64,000 nt of DNA from CAWCUU01 sp963798855 (GTDB lineage Bacteria > Gemmatimonadota > Gemmatimonadetes > Longimicrobiales > RSA9). The stretch spans positions 248,001 through 312,000 of the forward strand of contig CAWCUU010000003.1 in assembly GCA_963798855.1 (NCBI GenBank), read 5' to 3'. The translations under genes and the position numbers were made by a program. Below, one piece after another: positions 8,462-18,280 of this stretch (positions are counted from its first letter, which is position 1; each line of letters starts with the position of its first letter). The notes under the pieces were generated by a model that saw only the letters and a program-made list of their open reading frames with translations, had not been told where the DNA came from and did no database searches.

Positions 8462-9177
8462 CAATGGGTCGTTCCCGCTGGCGTCGGCATCGTATCCACC
8501 CCCTGCATCCTTCGCGCGCGGCCCGGCTGGATCGTATCCATGCCCTCGAGCACGCCGCCCGCTTCCGGCGGTCCGCTGCTGACGAACAGCGTTACGGGGC
8601 CGGGCAGGTCGACCGGCTGCCCCGGCGTCGGCTGCACGCGCAGCACCAGGCCGGCCGGTCGAGGATTGTCGACGGTACGGCGCTCCACCTCCAGCCCCGC
8701 CGCCTGCAGGACCGCGGCGGCGGCGTCTACACCGAGCCCCTGCACGGCCGGAACCGTCACCTGCCGGGGTCTCTGCGCGACGCCGACCCCGACGGTGCTG
8801 CCCGGCCGGAGCTGCTGACCTGGGAGCGTGGACTGGGCCACGACCGTCCCCTCGGCGGCCTCGCCGGACGGCACCGCCGTGCGCTCGCCGAGATGGAGTC
8901 CGCGCACCGAAAGCGCCTTTTCGGCGTCGGCGAGCGACTGTCCCACGAGCTCCGGGACCTCCACGACGTCGCCCGACTCCGGCGGCGGCGGGAAGAGCAC
9001 ACGCGCAGCGATCCCGTAGCCGATGCCGAACGCGAGCGCGACCGCGAACACACCGCCCACAATCCATCGCGGCCAATCCAGCCCGCCGCCTCCCGGGCGC
9101 GATCGACCGCCGGATTCGTTCTCCGCATTCCGAACGGAGCGGCGCTGGCGTCGCCGACGCAACGACTCACCGAGCAT
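8461..9177 (-). CDS. PASTA-domain membrane protein
   Basis: 238 residues: a basic cytoplasmic head, one membrane helix (about 38-58) and two PASTA repeats starting at VEVPELVGQSLADAEKAL and VTVPAVQGLGVDAAAAVL, with a third PASTA-like remnant ending VTLFVSSGP. PASTA domains bind muropeptides or unlinked peptidoglycan and are usually found on Ser/Thr kinases or penicillin-binding proteins. Here no kinase is attached, but a kinase gene heads this gene run at 16493-17767. Confidence 0.85.
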   Translation of the reverse strand: MLGESLRRRRQRRSVRNAENESGGRSRPGGGGLDWPRWIVGGVFAVALAFGIGYGIAARVLFPPPPESGDVVEVPELVGQSLADAEKALSVRGLHLGERTAVPSGEAAEGTVVAQSTLPGQQLRPGSTVGVGVAQRPRQVTVPAVQGLGVDAAAAVLQAAGLEVERRTVDNPRPAGLVLRVQPTPGQPVDLPGPVTLFVSSGPPEAGGVLEGMDTIQPGRARRMQGVDTMPTPAGTTH

Positions 9178-9189
9178 GAGCGTCGCCCC

Positions 9190-10493
9190 TCAGCCGGCAC
9201 GGCGCAGACGCGCCGCGAACGCGCCGTCGGCGCCGAACCGCTGCGGCAGCACACGCAGCCAGCCCCGTCCGTCCAGCATTTCAGAGTCGACGCCCTCCGG
9301 TGCTTCCGCCACGAAATCCGGCCTCCGTTCCAGGAATGACTCCACCTGCTCCTCGTTCTCTTCCGACTCCAGCGAGCAGGTCGCGTAGACGAGTACGCCG
9401 GCCGCCGCTACCCGATCCGCCAGCCCATCCAGGATCTGCCGCTGCAGCCGCGCGAGCCCCTGCAGATCCTCCGGCCGCAATCTCCACTTCCCGTCCGGGT
9501 GCCGCCGCAGCGTGCCGGTCCCGGAGCAGGGCGCATCGACGAGCACGCCTTTCAGCGGCCGCAGCGGAGGCTGCCTCGCGTCGCCGATCACCGGCGCGAT
9601 TCGACCACCGAGACCGGCTACCCTGGCGGCACCGGCTGCCAGCAGCCGGATCCGTCGCAGCGACGTGTCCAGGGCGACGACCAGCCGCGGACGCTCCGCG
9701 AGCGCGACCGCCTTGCCTCCGGGTGCCGCACAGGCATCCAGGACCGGCACATCCACGGGCAGCGCAGCGTACCGGGTCACGAGCGACGCCGCTGCATCCT
9801 GTACCACTCCGGGCAGCACCGACAACGCCGACGCCGGATCGGCGCCGCCGCTCAACCGTACCACGTCCGGCGCGAAGGCGACCGACTCGGCGGTGATCCC
9901 CCGGCTTGCGAGTCGCTGCAAGGCCTCGCCAATGCCGATACCCGCCGGCCGGAGGTAGAGATCGGGCCGCCGGTTGTCCAGCTCCACGATCGTTCGGGCA
10001 TCCGCCGCGCCGAAGCGCGCGATCCAGCGCTCCACCAGCCAGCGAGGATGCGAGCCCCAGGTGCTCAGGTTCGCCGCCGGGTCCTCCTCGAACGACGGCC
10101 ACGGCGGATCGCGACCTTCGCGGTCGAGCGCCTTCAGCACCCCGTTCACGAGGCCGGCCGCGCCTTCGCCGGCGGCGTTCCGCGCCAGATCGACGGACTG
10201 CGACACGGCCGCGTAGGCCGGAACGCTGCCCATCTCGAGCAGCTGGTACGCGCCGAGTCGCAGCACGTCCAGCACATCGGCCTGCAGCGACGCCAGCCCG
10301 CGCCGTACGAGCCGTGCGAGCACCCAGTCGAGGCGGCCGCGCAGCCGGATCGTGCCGTAGACCAGCTCGTGGAACCACGCGCGCTCGCGCGGGGCGAGTT
10401 GGCTCAACGCTCCGGCGGCCGCGCGGTCCAGCAACTCGCCACGGCGCACGGCTCGCAGCGTGGCGAGCGCGAGACGCCGCGGCGGCGTCTCCG

Positions 10494-10497
<4 letters not shown>
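9190..10497 (-). CDS. rsmB: 16S rRNA m5C967 methyltransferase RsmB
   Basis: 435 residues. The N-terminal third is a NusB-like helical domain (REWFHELVYG-like: RERAWFHELVYGTIR); the rest is the SAM-dependent methyltransferase with DACAAPGGKA (SAM loop), DAPCSGTG (motif IV) and YATCSLES (the catalytic cysteine). It methylates C967 of 16S rRNA. The start is TTG 10497, which overlaps the thiG stop (TTGA); no better start exists nearby. Confidence 0.95.
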
Positions 10498-11294
<797 letters not shown>

Positions 11295-11295
11295 C

Positions 11296-11505
11296 TCAAC
11301 CGCCCCCTACGAAGTGCACGACCTCCAGAACGTCTCCGCCCCGGACCTCCACGTCCGGTAGACGCTCGCGCGGCAGGATCTCGCGATTGTGCTCCACGAC
11401 CACAAGCCGCCGGTCGAGCCCGAGCCGCTCGAGCAGGGCCGCGACATCCAGCCCCGCCTGCACCTCCCGCGACTCGCCGTTCAGCAGGATCTGGATCATC
11501 TGCAA
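11296..11505 (-). CDS. thiS: Sulfur carrier protein ThiS
   Basis: 69 residues (67 if it starts at ATG 11499). Beta-grasp fold with the C terminus VGGG, whose terminal glycine is adenylated and converted to a thiocarboxylate that feeds ThiG. The TTG at 11505 has GGAG eight bases upstream, while ATG 11499 is 14 bases away, so either start is possible. It lies directly before thiG. Confidence 0.93.
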   Translation of the reverse strand: MQMIQILLNGESREVQAGLDVAALLERLGLDRRLVVVEHNREILPRERLPDVEVRGGDVLEVVHFVGGG

Positions 11506-11542
11506 CGCAACGTCTCCGGCTCCTTTCTATCGCTGGTCTTGC

Positions 11543-12235
11543 CTACCCCGCGTCCGGCAAAGCCGATCCGCCTGTCGCGCCCGCCACCGCATCGAGGTAC
11601 GCGACGACGGCCACTTCGAGCTCGGCCGCCCCCCATACGCCCGAAAGCACGGCGACACCCGCGGCGCCGGCTCCGAGCGCGGACGCGACCCGCTCCGGCG
11701 TCACGCCGCCGATCGCCAGCAGCCCTACGCCGCCGTGACCCGCCTCATCGAGCCCACGGCGAGCCTCCGTCAGCAGCGCCTCCCCGCCTGCCGCGACACC
11801 GGGGTGCGAGCGAGTCGGCCAGATGAGGCCCAACACTACGAAGTCCGCACCGGCGCCCGCCGCCGCCACTGCCTCCGAGGCTCCGTGCACCGACGCGCCG
11901 AGCGGCCGGCGGCCGATCAGCCGCCGCGCCTCAGCGACTTCGATCGAGCGAGCGCCCACGTGTGCGCCGACCCCCGCCAGCGTCAGCGCCACGTCGAGAC
12001 GGTCGTTGACGAGAAGCAGCGCCCCCGCGTCCGCCGCCACCTCCGCCAGTGCCGCAGCGCGCCTCCAGATCTCCCGGCCCGACAGCCCGGGACCCCGCAC
12101 GTGGAGCGCGATTCGCGGCCCGCCGCACCGAAGCACCGTCGCGGCTCGCGCACCAAAGGCCGCGCCGCACAGGACGCGGTCGTCCGTCACGACGTGGAGG
12201 CGGGGGAGCCGCGCGCGCACCTCGCTACCCGTCAC
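11543..12235 (-). CDS. thiE: Thiamine phosphate synthase-like protein (ThiE/TenI family)
   Basis: 230 residues, TIM-barrel of the ThiE/TenI family. LHVVTDD, LLVNDRLDVAL, GAHVG, GASVHGASE, GADFVVLG and AIGGVTPERV follow the order of the family. ThiE joins thiazole phosphate and HMP pyrophosphate. The usual R-E-K pyrophosphate motif reads RGP and the usual TPTK reads WPTRSH, so the active site differs from classic ThiE; a TenI-like role is the alternative. GTG 12235 overlaps the fmt stop (GTGA). Confidence 0.78.
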   Translation of the reverse strand: MTGSEVRARLPRLHVVTDDRVLCGAAFGARAATVLRCGGPRIALHVRGPGLSGREIWRRAAALAEVAADAGALLLVNDRLDVALTLAGVGAHVGARSIEVAEARRLIGRRPLGASVHGASEAVAAAGAGADFVVLGLIWPTRSHPGVAAGGEALLTEARRGLDEAGHGGVGLLAIGGVTPERVASALGAGAAGVAVLSGVWGAAELEVAVVAYLDAVAGATGGSALPDAG

Positions 12236-13167
12236 ACCAGCCGGGTGCCCTCGGGCACCGGACGGCCGCGCAACCAGTCCGGGATCGGCATGCGGCGCTT
12301 GCCGGCGGGCTTCACCTCGCGGAACCAGACGGCCCCGTCACCGCAGGCCACGAGCAGACCCTCGGCCGGGTCCGCGACCAGCACCGTGCCCGGCACGGCG
12401 CCACCGCTCTCCGGGAAGTCCGGGCGCGGACGGTACAGCTTGAGCTCATCGCCATCGAGCGACGTCCATGCCCCGGGAAAGGCGTCCAGCGCCCGCGCCC
12501 ACTGCGCGACCGCCCGCGCCTCGCGGCTCCAGTCGATGCGCGTGTCCTCCCGCCGGATCCGCGGCGCGTACGTTGCGGCGTCGTCATCCTGAGGCCGCTC
12601 CTCGGCCTCACCGATCTCCAGCAGCGCGAGCGTGCCGATCAGCGCCTCCGCGCCGATCTCTGCCAGCCGCAACGCCAGCTCCGTGGCCGATTCGTCGGCC
12701 CCGATCGGCTCCTCGACCTGCATCAGGATCGGGCCGGCATCCAGCTCCTCGACCATCCGCATGATCGTGATGCCCGTCTTGTCGTAGCCGCGGATGATCG
12801 CCCACTGGATCGGCGCCGCACCGCGCAGCTCCGGGAGCAGCGAAGCGTGCACGTTGATCGAGCCAATGGGCGGCGCGGATAGCACTTCCGCTCGCAGGAT
12901 CTGGCCGTAGGCGACGACCACCGAGATGTCCGCCGAGAGCTCGTGCACCCGCTCGAGGAACACATCTCCGCGCGGATGCTCGGGCTGCAGAACCGGAATG
13001 CCCTCCATCATCGCCCAGCGCTTCACCGGCGAGGGAACGCGCTTGCGACCGCGCCCGGACGGCCGGTCCGGCTGCGTGACGACACCGACGATCTCGTGAC
13101 CCTCCCCGTAGAGCGCCCGCAGTGCGGGCACCGCGAAATCGGGCGTGCCCCAGAAAAGGATCCTCAT
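12232..13167 (-). CDS. fmt: Methionyl-tRNA formyltransferase
   Basis: 311 residues. The formyltransferase domain shows FWGTPDFAVPAL at the start, VVTQPDRPSGRG, VVAYGQIL, and the folate-site segment NVHASLLPELRGAAPIQWAI; the C-terminal OB domain binds tRNA. It formylates initiator Met-tRNA and pairs functionally with the deformylase gene 124 bases upstream. A 9-bp tandem repeat fills the gap between the two genes. Confidence 0.97.
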   Translation of the reverse strand: MRILFWGTPDFAVPALRALYGEGHEIVGVVTQPDRPSGRGRKRVPSPVKRWAMMEGIPVLQPEHPRGDVFLERVHELSADISVVVAYGQILRAEVLSAPPIGSINVHASLLPELRGAAPIQWAIIRGYDKTGITIMRMVEELDAGPILMQVEEPIGADESATELALRLAEIGAEALIGTLALLEIGEAEERPQDDDAATYAPRIRREDTRIDWSREARAVAQWARALDAFPGAWTSLDGDELKLYRPRPDFPESGGAVPGTVLVADPAEGLLVACGDGAVWFREVKPAGKRRMPIPDWLRGRPVPEGTRLV

Positions 13168-13189
13168 GGGCGCCGCCTCCGGCAGCGCA

Positions 13190-13284
13190 GGCTAGTCAGG
13201 CTAGTCAGGCTAGTCAGGCTAGTCAGGCTGGCTAGTCAGGCTAGTCAGGCTAGTCAGGCTAGTCAGGCTAGGCAGGCTAGGCGG
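13190..13284. repeat. Tandem array of a 9-bp unit CTAGTCAGG between def and fmt
   Basis: Four perfect copies of CTAGTCAGG (13192-13227), a 4-base remnant CTGG, four more perfect copies (13232-13267), then two decaying copies (CTAGGCAGG, CTAGGCGG). The array fills most of the def-fmt gap, so it lies inside a probable polycistronic transcript. The same unit, reverse-complemented and partly decayed, recurs at 62882-62914 beside the rhomboid gene. Confidence 0.95.
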
Positions 13285-13291
13285 ACGAGTC

Positions 13292-13801
13292 TCAGCGTAT
13301 GGCATCTTCCGCCCTCAGCTTCTGCCACTTCTTCAACAGCATCCTGCGCTTCAGCGCCGATACCCGATCGAGGAAGAGCACACCGTCGAGGTGGTCGATC
13401 TCGTGCTGCAGCGCGCGCGCGAGCAGGCCGTGGCCCTCGATGCGCTGCTCGCCCCCCTCGCGATCGAGCGCCCGCACGACGCACCGGCCGGGACGCTCGA
13501 CGAGATCACGCAGCCCGGGGATGCTGAGGCACCCCTCTTCCCCTTTCTCGACCTCTTTCGAGACCTCGACGATCTCGGGGTTCACGAGCTCGAGCGGACC
13601 GACGTCCGGATCGCGAACGTCGATCACGACGACGCAATGCAGCACCCCGACCTGCGGCGCCGCGAGCCCGACGCCGTCGGCCGCGTACATCGTCTCGAGC
13701 AGGTCGTCGATCAGGTGACGCGTCGCCTCGCCGACGCCCTCGACGTCGACGGCCTTCTCACGCAGCACCGGATCGCCCAGCAGGCGGATCTCGCGAATCA
13801 T
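13292..13801 (-). CDS. def: Peptide deformylase
   Basis: 169 residues with all three deformylase motifs: GVGLAAPQVG, EEGCLSIPG (metal cysteine) and QHEIDHLDG (two metal histidines and the catalytic Glu). It removes the formyl group from nascent proteins. The gene ends just before the 9-bp repeat array and is followed by fmt, the usual pairing. Confidence 0.97.
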   Translation of the reverse strand: MIREIRLLGDPVLREKAVDVEGVGEATRHLIDDLLETMYAADGVGLAAPQVGVLHCVVVIDVRDPDVGPLELVNPEIVEVSKEVEKGEEGCLSIPGLRDLVERPGRCVVRALDREGGEQRIEGHGLLARALQHEIDHLDGVLFLDRVSALKRRMLLKKWQKLRAEDAIR

Positions 13802-13815
13802 CGGCTATCGACTCC

Positions 13816-14157
13816 TCACGACTTGGCCGCGGCCTCTTCCTGCGCCCTGAACACACGCTGGATCTTCGGGCGCGCGATGACGAGCCGTGTGTTCTCGGCG
13901 GTCTTGACCGTCACGCGGTCCTCGGTGATGTGGATGACCTCACCTAGGACGCCTCCCTCCGTCATGATCTCGTCCCCCTTCTTCAGCGCGGCCACCATCT
14001 CGCGATGCTTCTGCTGCTGCTTCCGCTGCGGCCGGATCAACAGGAACCAGAAGATCGCCATGATCGCCCCGAACTGCAGGATCAGTGCGATCATGCCTCC
14101 GCCACCCCCACCGGATGGGGCGGCCTGCTGTAGCGACAGCGCGATCACGAACGGCAT
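13816..14157 (-). CDS. yajC: Preprotein translocase accessory subunit YajC
   Basis: 113 residues: a short periplasmic head, a Gly-rich stretch, one membrane helix (about 22-41), the hallmark LLIRPQRKQQQKH and a small cytoplasmic domain with KKGDEIMTEGGVLGEV. YajC associates with SecDF. It lies 5 bases after tgt, the usual queA-tgt-yajC order, but secD/secF do not follow; def does. Confidence 0.95.
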   Translation of the reverse strand: MPFVIALSLQQAAPSGGGGGGMIALILQFGAIMAIFWFLLIRPQRKQQQKHREMVAALKKGDEIMTEGGVLGEVIHITEDRVTVKTAENTRLVIARPKIQRVFRAQEEAAAKS

Positions 14158-14162
14158 CGAGT

Positions 14163-15317
14163 CTATCCTCCCACGTTGGCGGCCGCGACGCCTCGGAAGC
14201 GCGCGAGCCAGTCCTCGCTCCAGCTCTCGAACGTGCCCGCCCGGATCGCAGCCCGAGCGCGCTCGCCGAGCCGGACCAGAAAGCGGACGTTGTGCAGCGA
14301 CAAGAGCCTCAGCCCGAGCATCTCGCCCGCAACGAAGAGGTGGCGGATGTAGGCCCGGCTGAAATGCGTGCACGTATGACAGTCACAATCGGGATCGACC
14401 GGCCCCGCGTCGGAGCGAAAGCGCGCGCCCTTCATGTTGACCTGCCCTTCCCCCTCGATCCACGCCGTTCCGTGACGGGCATTGCGGGTCGGGGCCACGC
14501 AGTCGAACAGGTCCACGCCGCGTCGAACCGCCTCGAGCAGGTCGCACGGATAACCGACTCCCATGAGATAGCGGGGAGCCTGCGACGGCAACTCCGGCTC
14601 CAGCGCCTCGAGCGTCTCCCACATGAGCGGCTTCGGCTCGCCCACGGACAGGCCGCCAATGGCGTACCCGCTCCAGTCGTCCATCTCCCGGACCGCCCTC
14701 GCGGCGGCGCGCCGCAACTCCGGAAACACGTTTCCCTGCAGCACCGGGAAGAGGGTCTGAACCGGGCCTTCGGGGTCGGACAGCCGGATCTCGTCGAACG
14801 AGCGCCGACACCGCTCCAGCCAGCGCAGGCTGCGCTCGTGCGCGGAGCGCGCCACGTCGACTCCGCACTGCCCGGGCGGACACTGGTCGAACGCCATGAT
14901 CACGTCCGCGCCGAGAGCCCGCTCGATCTCCATCACGCGCTCCGGCGTGAACAGGTGGCGGGACCCGTCGATGTGGCTCTGGAACTCGACCCCCTCCTCC
15001 CTCACGGTGTTGATGTGCCCCAGGCTGAAGACCTGAAAGCCGCCCGAATCGGTCAGGATCGGACGATTCCATCGCATGAAACCGTGCAGCCCGCCGAGCT
15101 CCCGAACGACGTCGTGTCCCGGGCGCAGGAACAGGTGATACGTATTCGCAAGCACGATCGCCGCATTCAGCCCCAGCAGCTCGTCCGGCGAAAGACCCTT
15201 CACCGTCGCCTGCGTGCCGACCGGCATGAAGGCCGGCGTCTCGACGGCCCCGTGCGGCAGGGTGAGCCGGCCCGCGCGCGCCGCGCCGGCCGTCGCATCG
15301 ATGGTGAACTCGAACAT
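14163..15317 (-). CDS. tgt: tRNA-guanine transglycosylase
   Basis: 384 residues. Tgt exchanges G34 of GUN-anticodon tRNAs for preQ1. Seen: VETPAFMPVGTQATVK, LANTYHL, LTDSGGFQVFSL, ALGADVIMAFDQCPP, the GGLSVGE loop, and the zinc site CDCHTCTHFSRAYIRHL. ATG 15317 matches the start of family members (MFEFTID); a GTG eleven codons earlier is possible. It follows queA by 16 bases. Confidence 0.97.
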   Translation of the reverse strand: MFEFTIDATAGAARAGRLTLPHGAVETPAFMPVGTQATVKGLSPDELLGLNAAIVLANTYHLFLRPGHDVVRELGGLHGFMRWNRPILTDSGGFQVFSLGHINTVREEGVEFQSHIDGSRHLFTPERVMEIERALGADVIMAFDQCPPGQCGVDVARSAHERSLRWLERCRRSFDEIRLSDPEGPVQTLFPVLQGNVFPELRRAAARAVREMDDWSGYAIGGLSVGEPKPLMWETLEALEPELPSQAPRYLMGVGYPCDLLEAVRRGVDLFDCVAPTRNARHGTAWIEGEGQVNMKGARFRSDAGPVDPDCDCHTCTHFSRAYIRHLFVAGEMLGLRLLSLHNVRFLVRLGERARAAIRAGTFESWSEDWLARFRGVAAANVGG

Positions 15318-15333
15318 TCTGGTCACCCGCCCG

Positions 15334-16404
15334 TCAGACGATCGCCATCGCGTCACCGTACGAGTAGAAGCGATACCGATGCTCGATCGCCTCCCGATAC
15401 GCCCCCATCACCGCTTCGTAGCCACCGCAGGCCGCCACCAGCATCAGGAGCGTGCTGCGCGGAAGGTGGAAGTTCGTCACCAACCGGTCGACCGCACGAA
15501 ACTCGTACCCCGGCCGGATGAATAGATCCGTCCAACCCTCGCCTGCACGCACGACGCCGTCTACCGCGGCAGCACTCTCCAGGGTGCGGACCGTCGTCGT
15601 GCCGACCGCCCACACCGCCCCCCCACCCGCACGGGCCGCCGCGATCACCCGTGCCGCCTCCTCGGACACCGAGTACCACTCCGCGTGCATCTCGTGCGCC
15701 GCCGGATCCTCGACCTCCACCGGCCGGAAGGTGCCGACCCCGACGTGGAGCACAACCCGCGCGAGCGCCGCGCCGCGCGCCTCCACGCGCGCGAGCACGG
15801 AGGGCGTAAAATGGAGGCCGGCCGTGGGGGCTGCAACCGAGCCCGGTACGCGCGCATACACCGTCTGATAGCGTTCCCGATCCTCGTCCCCCGCCTCCCG
15901 CTGGATGTATGGAGGCAGCGGAACCCGGCCGTGGCGGCGGAGCGCCTCGGCCGGATCGAGCGGCGTGTCCAGCTCCACGATCCTCTCGCCGGCCGGCGTC
16001 GAATCCAGGATCCGAACGCGGAGGTCGTCGGCGATTTCGACGACACGGCCGGGCTTCAGCTTCGCGCCCGGTCGGACAAGAGCGAGCCAGTGGCGGCCTT
16101 CGGCCGCAGGGCTAGGGGTAGGGGCGGCACGAGGCAAGGGGCGGAGGAGCAGGATTTCGGCGGGGGCGCCGGTGGGCTTGCGGCCGACGAGGCGGGCCGG
16201 GAAGACCTTCGTCTCGTTCAGCACGAGCACATCCGCTGGCTGGAGCAGGTCGGGGAGGTCGCGGAAGACGCGGTGCGCGATGCGGCCGCTCGACCGGCTC
16301 AGCACGAGCAGCCGGCTCTCCTCGCGGCGTTGCGAGGGGTGCTGCGCGATCCGCTCCGGCGGCAGGTCGTATTCGTAATCCGAGGTGCCACGCTCGTCCG
16401 CGAT
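15334..16404 (-). CDS. queA: S-adenosylmethionine:tRNA ribosyltransferase-isomerase QueA, probable ATC start
   Basis: QueA makes epoxyqueuosine from preQ1-tRNA. Motifs include VLNETKVFPARL, VAAPTAGLHFTP, LHVGVGTFRPVEVEDP and VTNFHLPRSTLLMLV. The conserved N terminus SDYEYDLPPERIAQHPSQRR lies in frame upstream of the first ordinary start (GTG 16305), so that GTG cannot be the true start. Going back to the in-frame TAA (16419-16417), there is no ATG, GTG or TTG. An AAGGAG sits eight bases before ATC 16404, giving (M)ADERGTSDYEYD and 356 residues, the usual size. ACG 16407 is a second option. A base-call error at the start codon is not excluded. Confidence 0.85.
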   Translation of the reverse strand: MADERGTSDYEYDLPPERIAQHPSQRREESRLLVLSRSSGRIAHRVFRDLPDLLQPADVLVLNETKVFPARLVGRKPTGAPAEILLLRPLPRAAPTPSPAAEGRHWLALVRPGAKLKPGRVVEIADDLRVRILDSTPAGERIVELDTPLDPAEALRRHGRVPLPPYIQREAGDEDRERYQTVYARVPGSVAAPTAGLHFTPSVLARVEARGAALARVVLHVGVGTFRPVEVEDPAAHEMHAEWYSVSEEAARVIAAARAGGGAVWAVGTTTVRTLESAAAVDGVVRAGEGWTDLFIRPGYEFRAVDRLVTNFHLPRSTLLMLVAACGGYEAVMGAYREAIEHRYRFYSYGDAMAIV

Positions 16405-16492
16405 CGTCCGCTCTCCTTAGTCGGTCGTCCGCGGCGATCCTAGCGGGTCGGCGCCGCCGCCGCGAGCGGAAGCGGGATCGGCCCGCAGCGCG

Positions 16493-17767
16493 TCAGTGGC
16501 GCTGCAGGATCCAGCGACCGATGAGCGCGGCCAGAAGCAGCGTGAGCGTTAGGGCGAGGCCGGCGAGCACGCGGACGCGAGTGGACGATCCGGCCTCGGT
16601 GCCCGCCTCCGTTAGCTGGATACCGGCGGCGGTGACGTCGAAGAGCCAGGCGAGGACCAGCGCGACCGGGAAGCCTCCGACAGTGACCGCGACCAGGAAG
16701 GTGTATGACCAGTCGGGAAGCGGCAGGGCACGCAGGATCAGGTCGGCCAGCTGCAGCAGAAAGAACGCGGCCGCCACGTAGACGATCAGCACGTTGTAGA
16801 CCCGGCGCCGCCGGAGCTCCGAGAGGAACGCCGCGAGCGCCGGAAGACCCTGCACGGCGCCGGAGAGGGGGTCCACCCCTTCCGCTCCGCCCTCGATCTG
16901 GCCGCCTCGGATCCTCCCGAGCGTTCGCACGACCGACGCGGCGGTCGGGCGGTGCTCCGGGTTCTTCGCCAGGCAGCGCATCAGCAGCTGGCGGAGCTGC
17001 GGGTCGGGGTTCTCCATCAGCTGCGCCAGGTCGCGCGGTGGCTGACGCAGATGGGCCGCGGCGATCTCTTCGCGCGTCTCCGCCCGGTACGGACGCTGCT
17101 GTGTGAGGACCTCGTAGGCCAGCACGCCGAAGCTGTAGATGTCCGCCGCCTCGGTCACCTGCTGACCGATCAGCTGCTCCGGACTCACGTGGCCCGGGTC
17201 GCCGAGCTGCTGGTTCTCCGTCGTGAGGCGGGTGACCGCCTCGGAGCCTGTCTCGAGAATCCCGGCGATGCCGAAGTCCGAGAGCACGGCCCGGCCGGTC
17301 TCCGCCTCCCACAGCACGTTGGACGGCCGCAGGTCGCGGTGGATCACTCCGTTCCTGTGCGCCGCCTCGAGGGCCGAGGCCACCTGGCTCAGCACGCGCA
17401 CGGCGACCGGCGGCGGCAACGGCCCTTCCGCGAGCAGCGCCTGCGCAAGGGTGCGGCCTTCGACGTACTCCATCACCATGTACGGTGTGCCGTCCGGAAG
17501 CCGGCCGATGCGGTGGATCGTCGCGGCGTTCGGGTGCGTGATCCTGGCGGCTGCGCGCGCCTCGCGCTCGAAGCGGAGGCGGACGAGCGCGTCCCGCGCC
17601 AGGTCCGGCAACGGCACCTTGATCGCCACCAGCCGGCGCAGCGCCGGATCCCGGGCCAGGTGGACGGTGGCCATGGCCCCGACGCCGAGCTGCCGGAGCA
17701 CCTCGTACTCGGGCGCGAGGATCGCCGCGAGGTCACCGTGAGGGGTCGTCACTTCCGCGTCGCCCAT
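16493..17767 (-). CDS. Ser/Thr protein kinase with three-helix C-terminal membrane module
   Basis: 424 residues. The Hanks-type kinase domain (about 15-280) has a glycine-loop LGVGAMATV, VAIKVP, HRDLRPSN in the catalytic loop (Arg instead of the usual Lys), SDFGIAG and an SPEQ activation segment. After a linker comes a module beginning ELRRRRVYNVLIVYVAAAF with three predicted membrane helices; that module is best known from bacterial adenylate cyclase and TPR proteins (ELKRRNVFR type). ATG 17767 is chosen over an upstream ATG because it opens the domain. It stands divergent from a lipoprotein gene and upstream of queA. Confidence 0.9.
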   Translation of the reverse strand: MGDAEVTTPHGDLAAILAPEYEVLRQLGVGAMATVHLARDPALRRLVAIKVPLPDLARDALVRLRFEREARAAARITHPNAATIHRIGRLPDGTPYMVMEYVEGRTLAQALLAEGPLPPPVAVRVLSQVASALEAAHRNGVIHRDLRPSNVLWEAETGRAVLSDFGIAGILETGSEAVTRLTTENQQLGDPGHVSPEQLIGQQVTEAADIYSFGVLAYEVLTQQRPYRAETREEIAAAHLRQPPRDLAQLMENPDPQLRQLLMRCLAKNPEHRPTAASVVRTLGRIRGGQIEGGAEGVDPLSGAVQGLPALAAFLSELRRRRVYNVLIVYVAAAFFLLQLADLILRALPLPDWSYTFLVAVTVGGFPVALVLAWLFDVTAAGIQLTEAGTEAGSSTRVRVLAGLALTLTLLLAALIGRWILQRH

Positions 17768-17835
17768 GAAATCCTTGAGATTCCGATGTTCCCGAGCCCA
17801 TGTTCGGGGCATTTCCCTCTCCCCGGAGGCCCGCC

Positions 17836-18258
17836 ATGAAGCTCGCCGTGCTCTTGTTCCCGACCATGGTCGCTCTCGCCGCTTGCGCGGGAGGATCGAA
17901 AACGCTGCCGCCAGGGCAGGCGCGGCCGGTCCACGTATTCGCCGAGTGCAAGGGCGATTCGATCAGCATTCGCGTCTCCCCCTACCGCGTCGGGGTCCCG
18001 CATGGCGACATCGTCGAGTGGGACCTCACGGCAACGGATCCGAGCGTCGCCGCCGATTCGGCCGCGATCAGGCCGGCGAATCCGGGCAACTGGCCGTTCC
18101 GGGTGGTTCCAATGGTCGCAAGGCCGCGCACACCCGGACGTTCGGGAGCGCAGAAGGCCAACGCGGAGCGTGGTCCCCATCTCTATAAACTCGTGCTGTA
18201 CTGCGGATCGGGGCGCACGGTCACGATCGACCCCGAGGTGATCATCGAGGACACCTGA
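17836..18258 (+). CDS. Small lipoprotein of unknown function
   Basis: 140 residues. Signal peptide with lipobox LAAC, so it is lipidated and exported. The mature part begins with a Gly/Pro linker and a beta-rich region (VHVFAECKGDSISIRVSPY) with two further cysteine-flanked strands (YKLVLYCGSG) that could pair. No family is recognised. GGAGG lies nine bases before ATG. Divergent from the kinase at 16493-17767 and convergent with the kinase-TPR gene. Confidence 0.75.
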   Translation: MKLAVLLFPTMVALAACAGGSKTLPPGQARPVHVFAECKGDSISIRVSPYRVGVPHGDIVEWDLTATDPSVAADSAAIRPANPGNWPFRVVPMVARPRTPGRSGAQKANAERGPHLYKLVLYCGSGRTVTIDPEVIIEDT

Positions 18259-18280
18259 CCGATTGCGGACGCGGAAGGGA

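Noticed and set aside
16305..16307. GTG as queA start
   Set aside because: It would delete the conserved SDYEYDLPPERIAQ region present in frame upstream.
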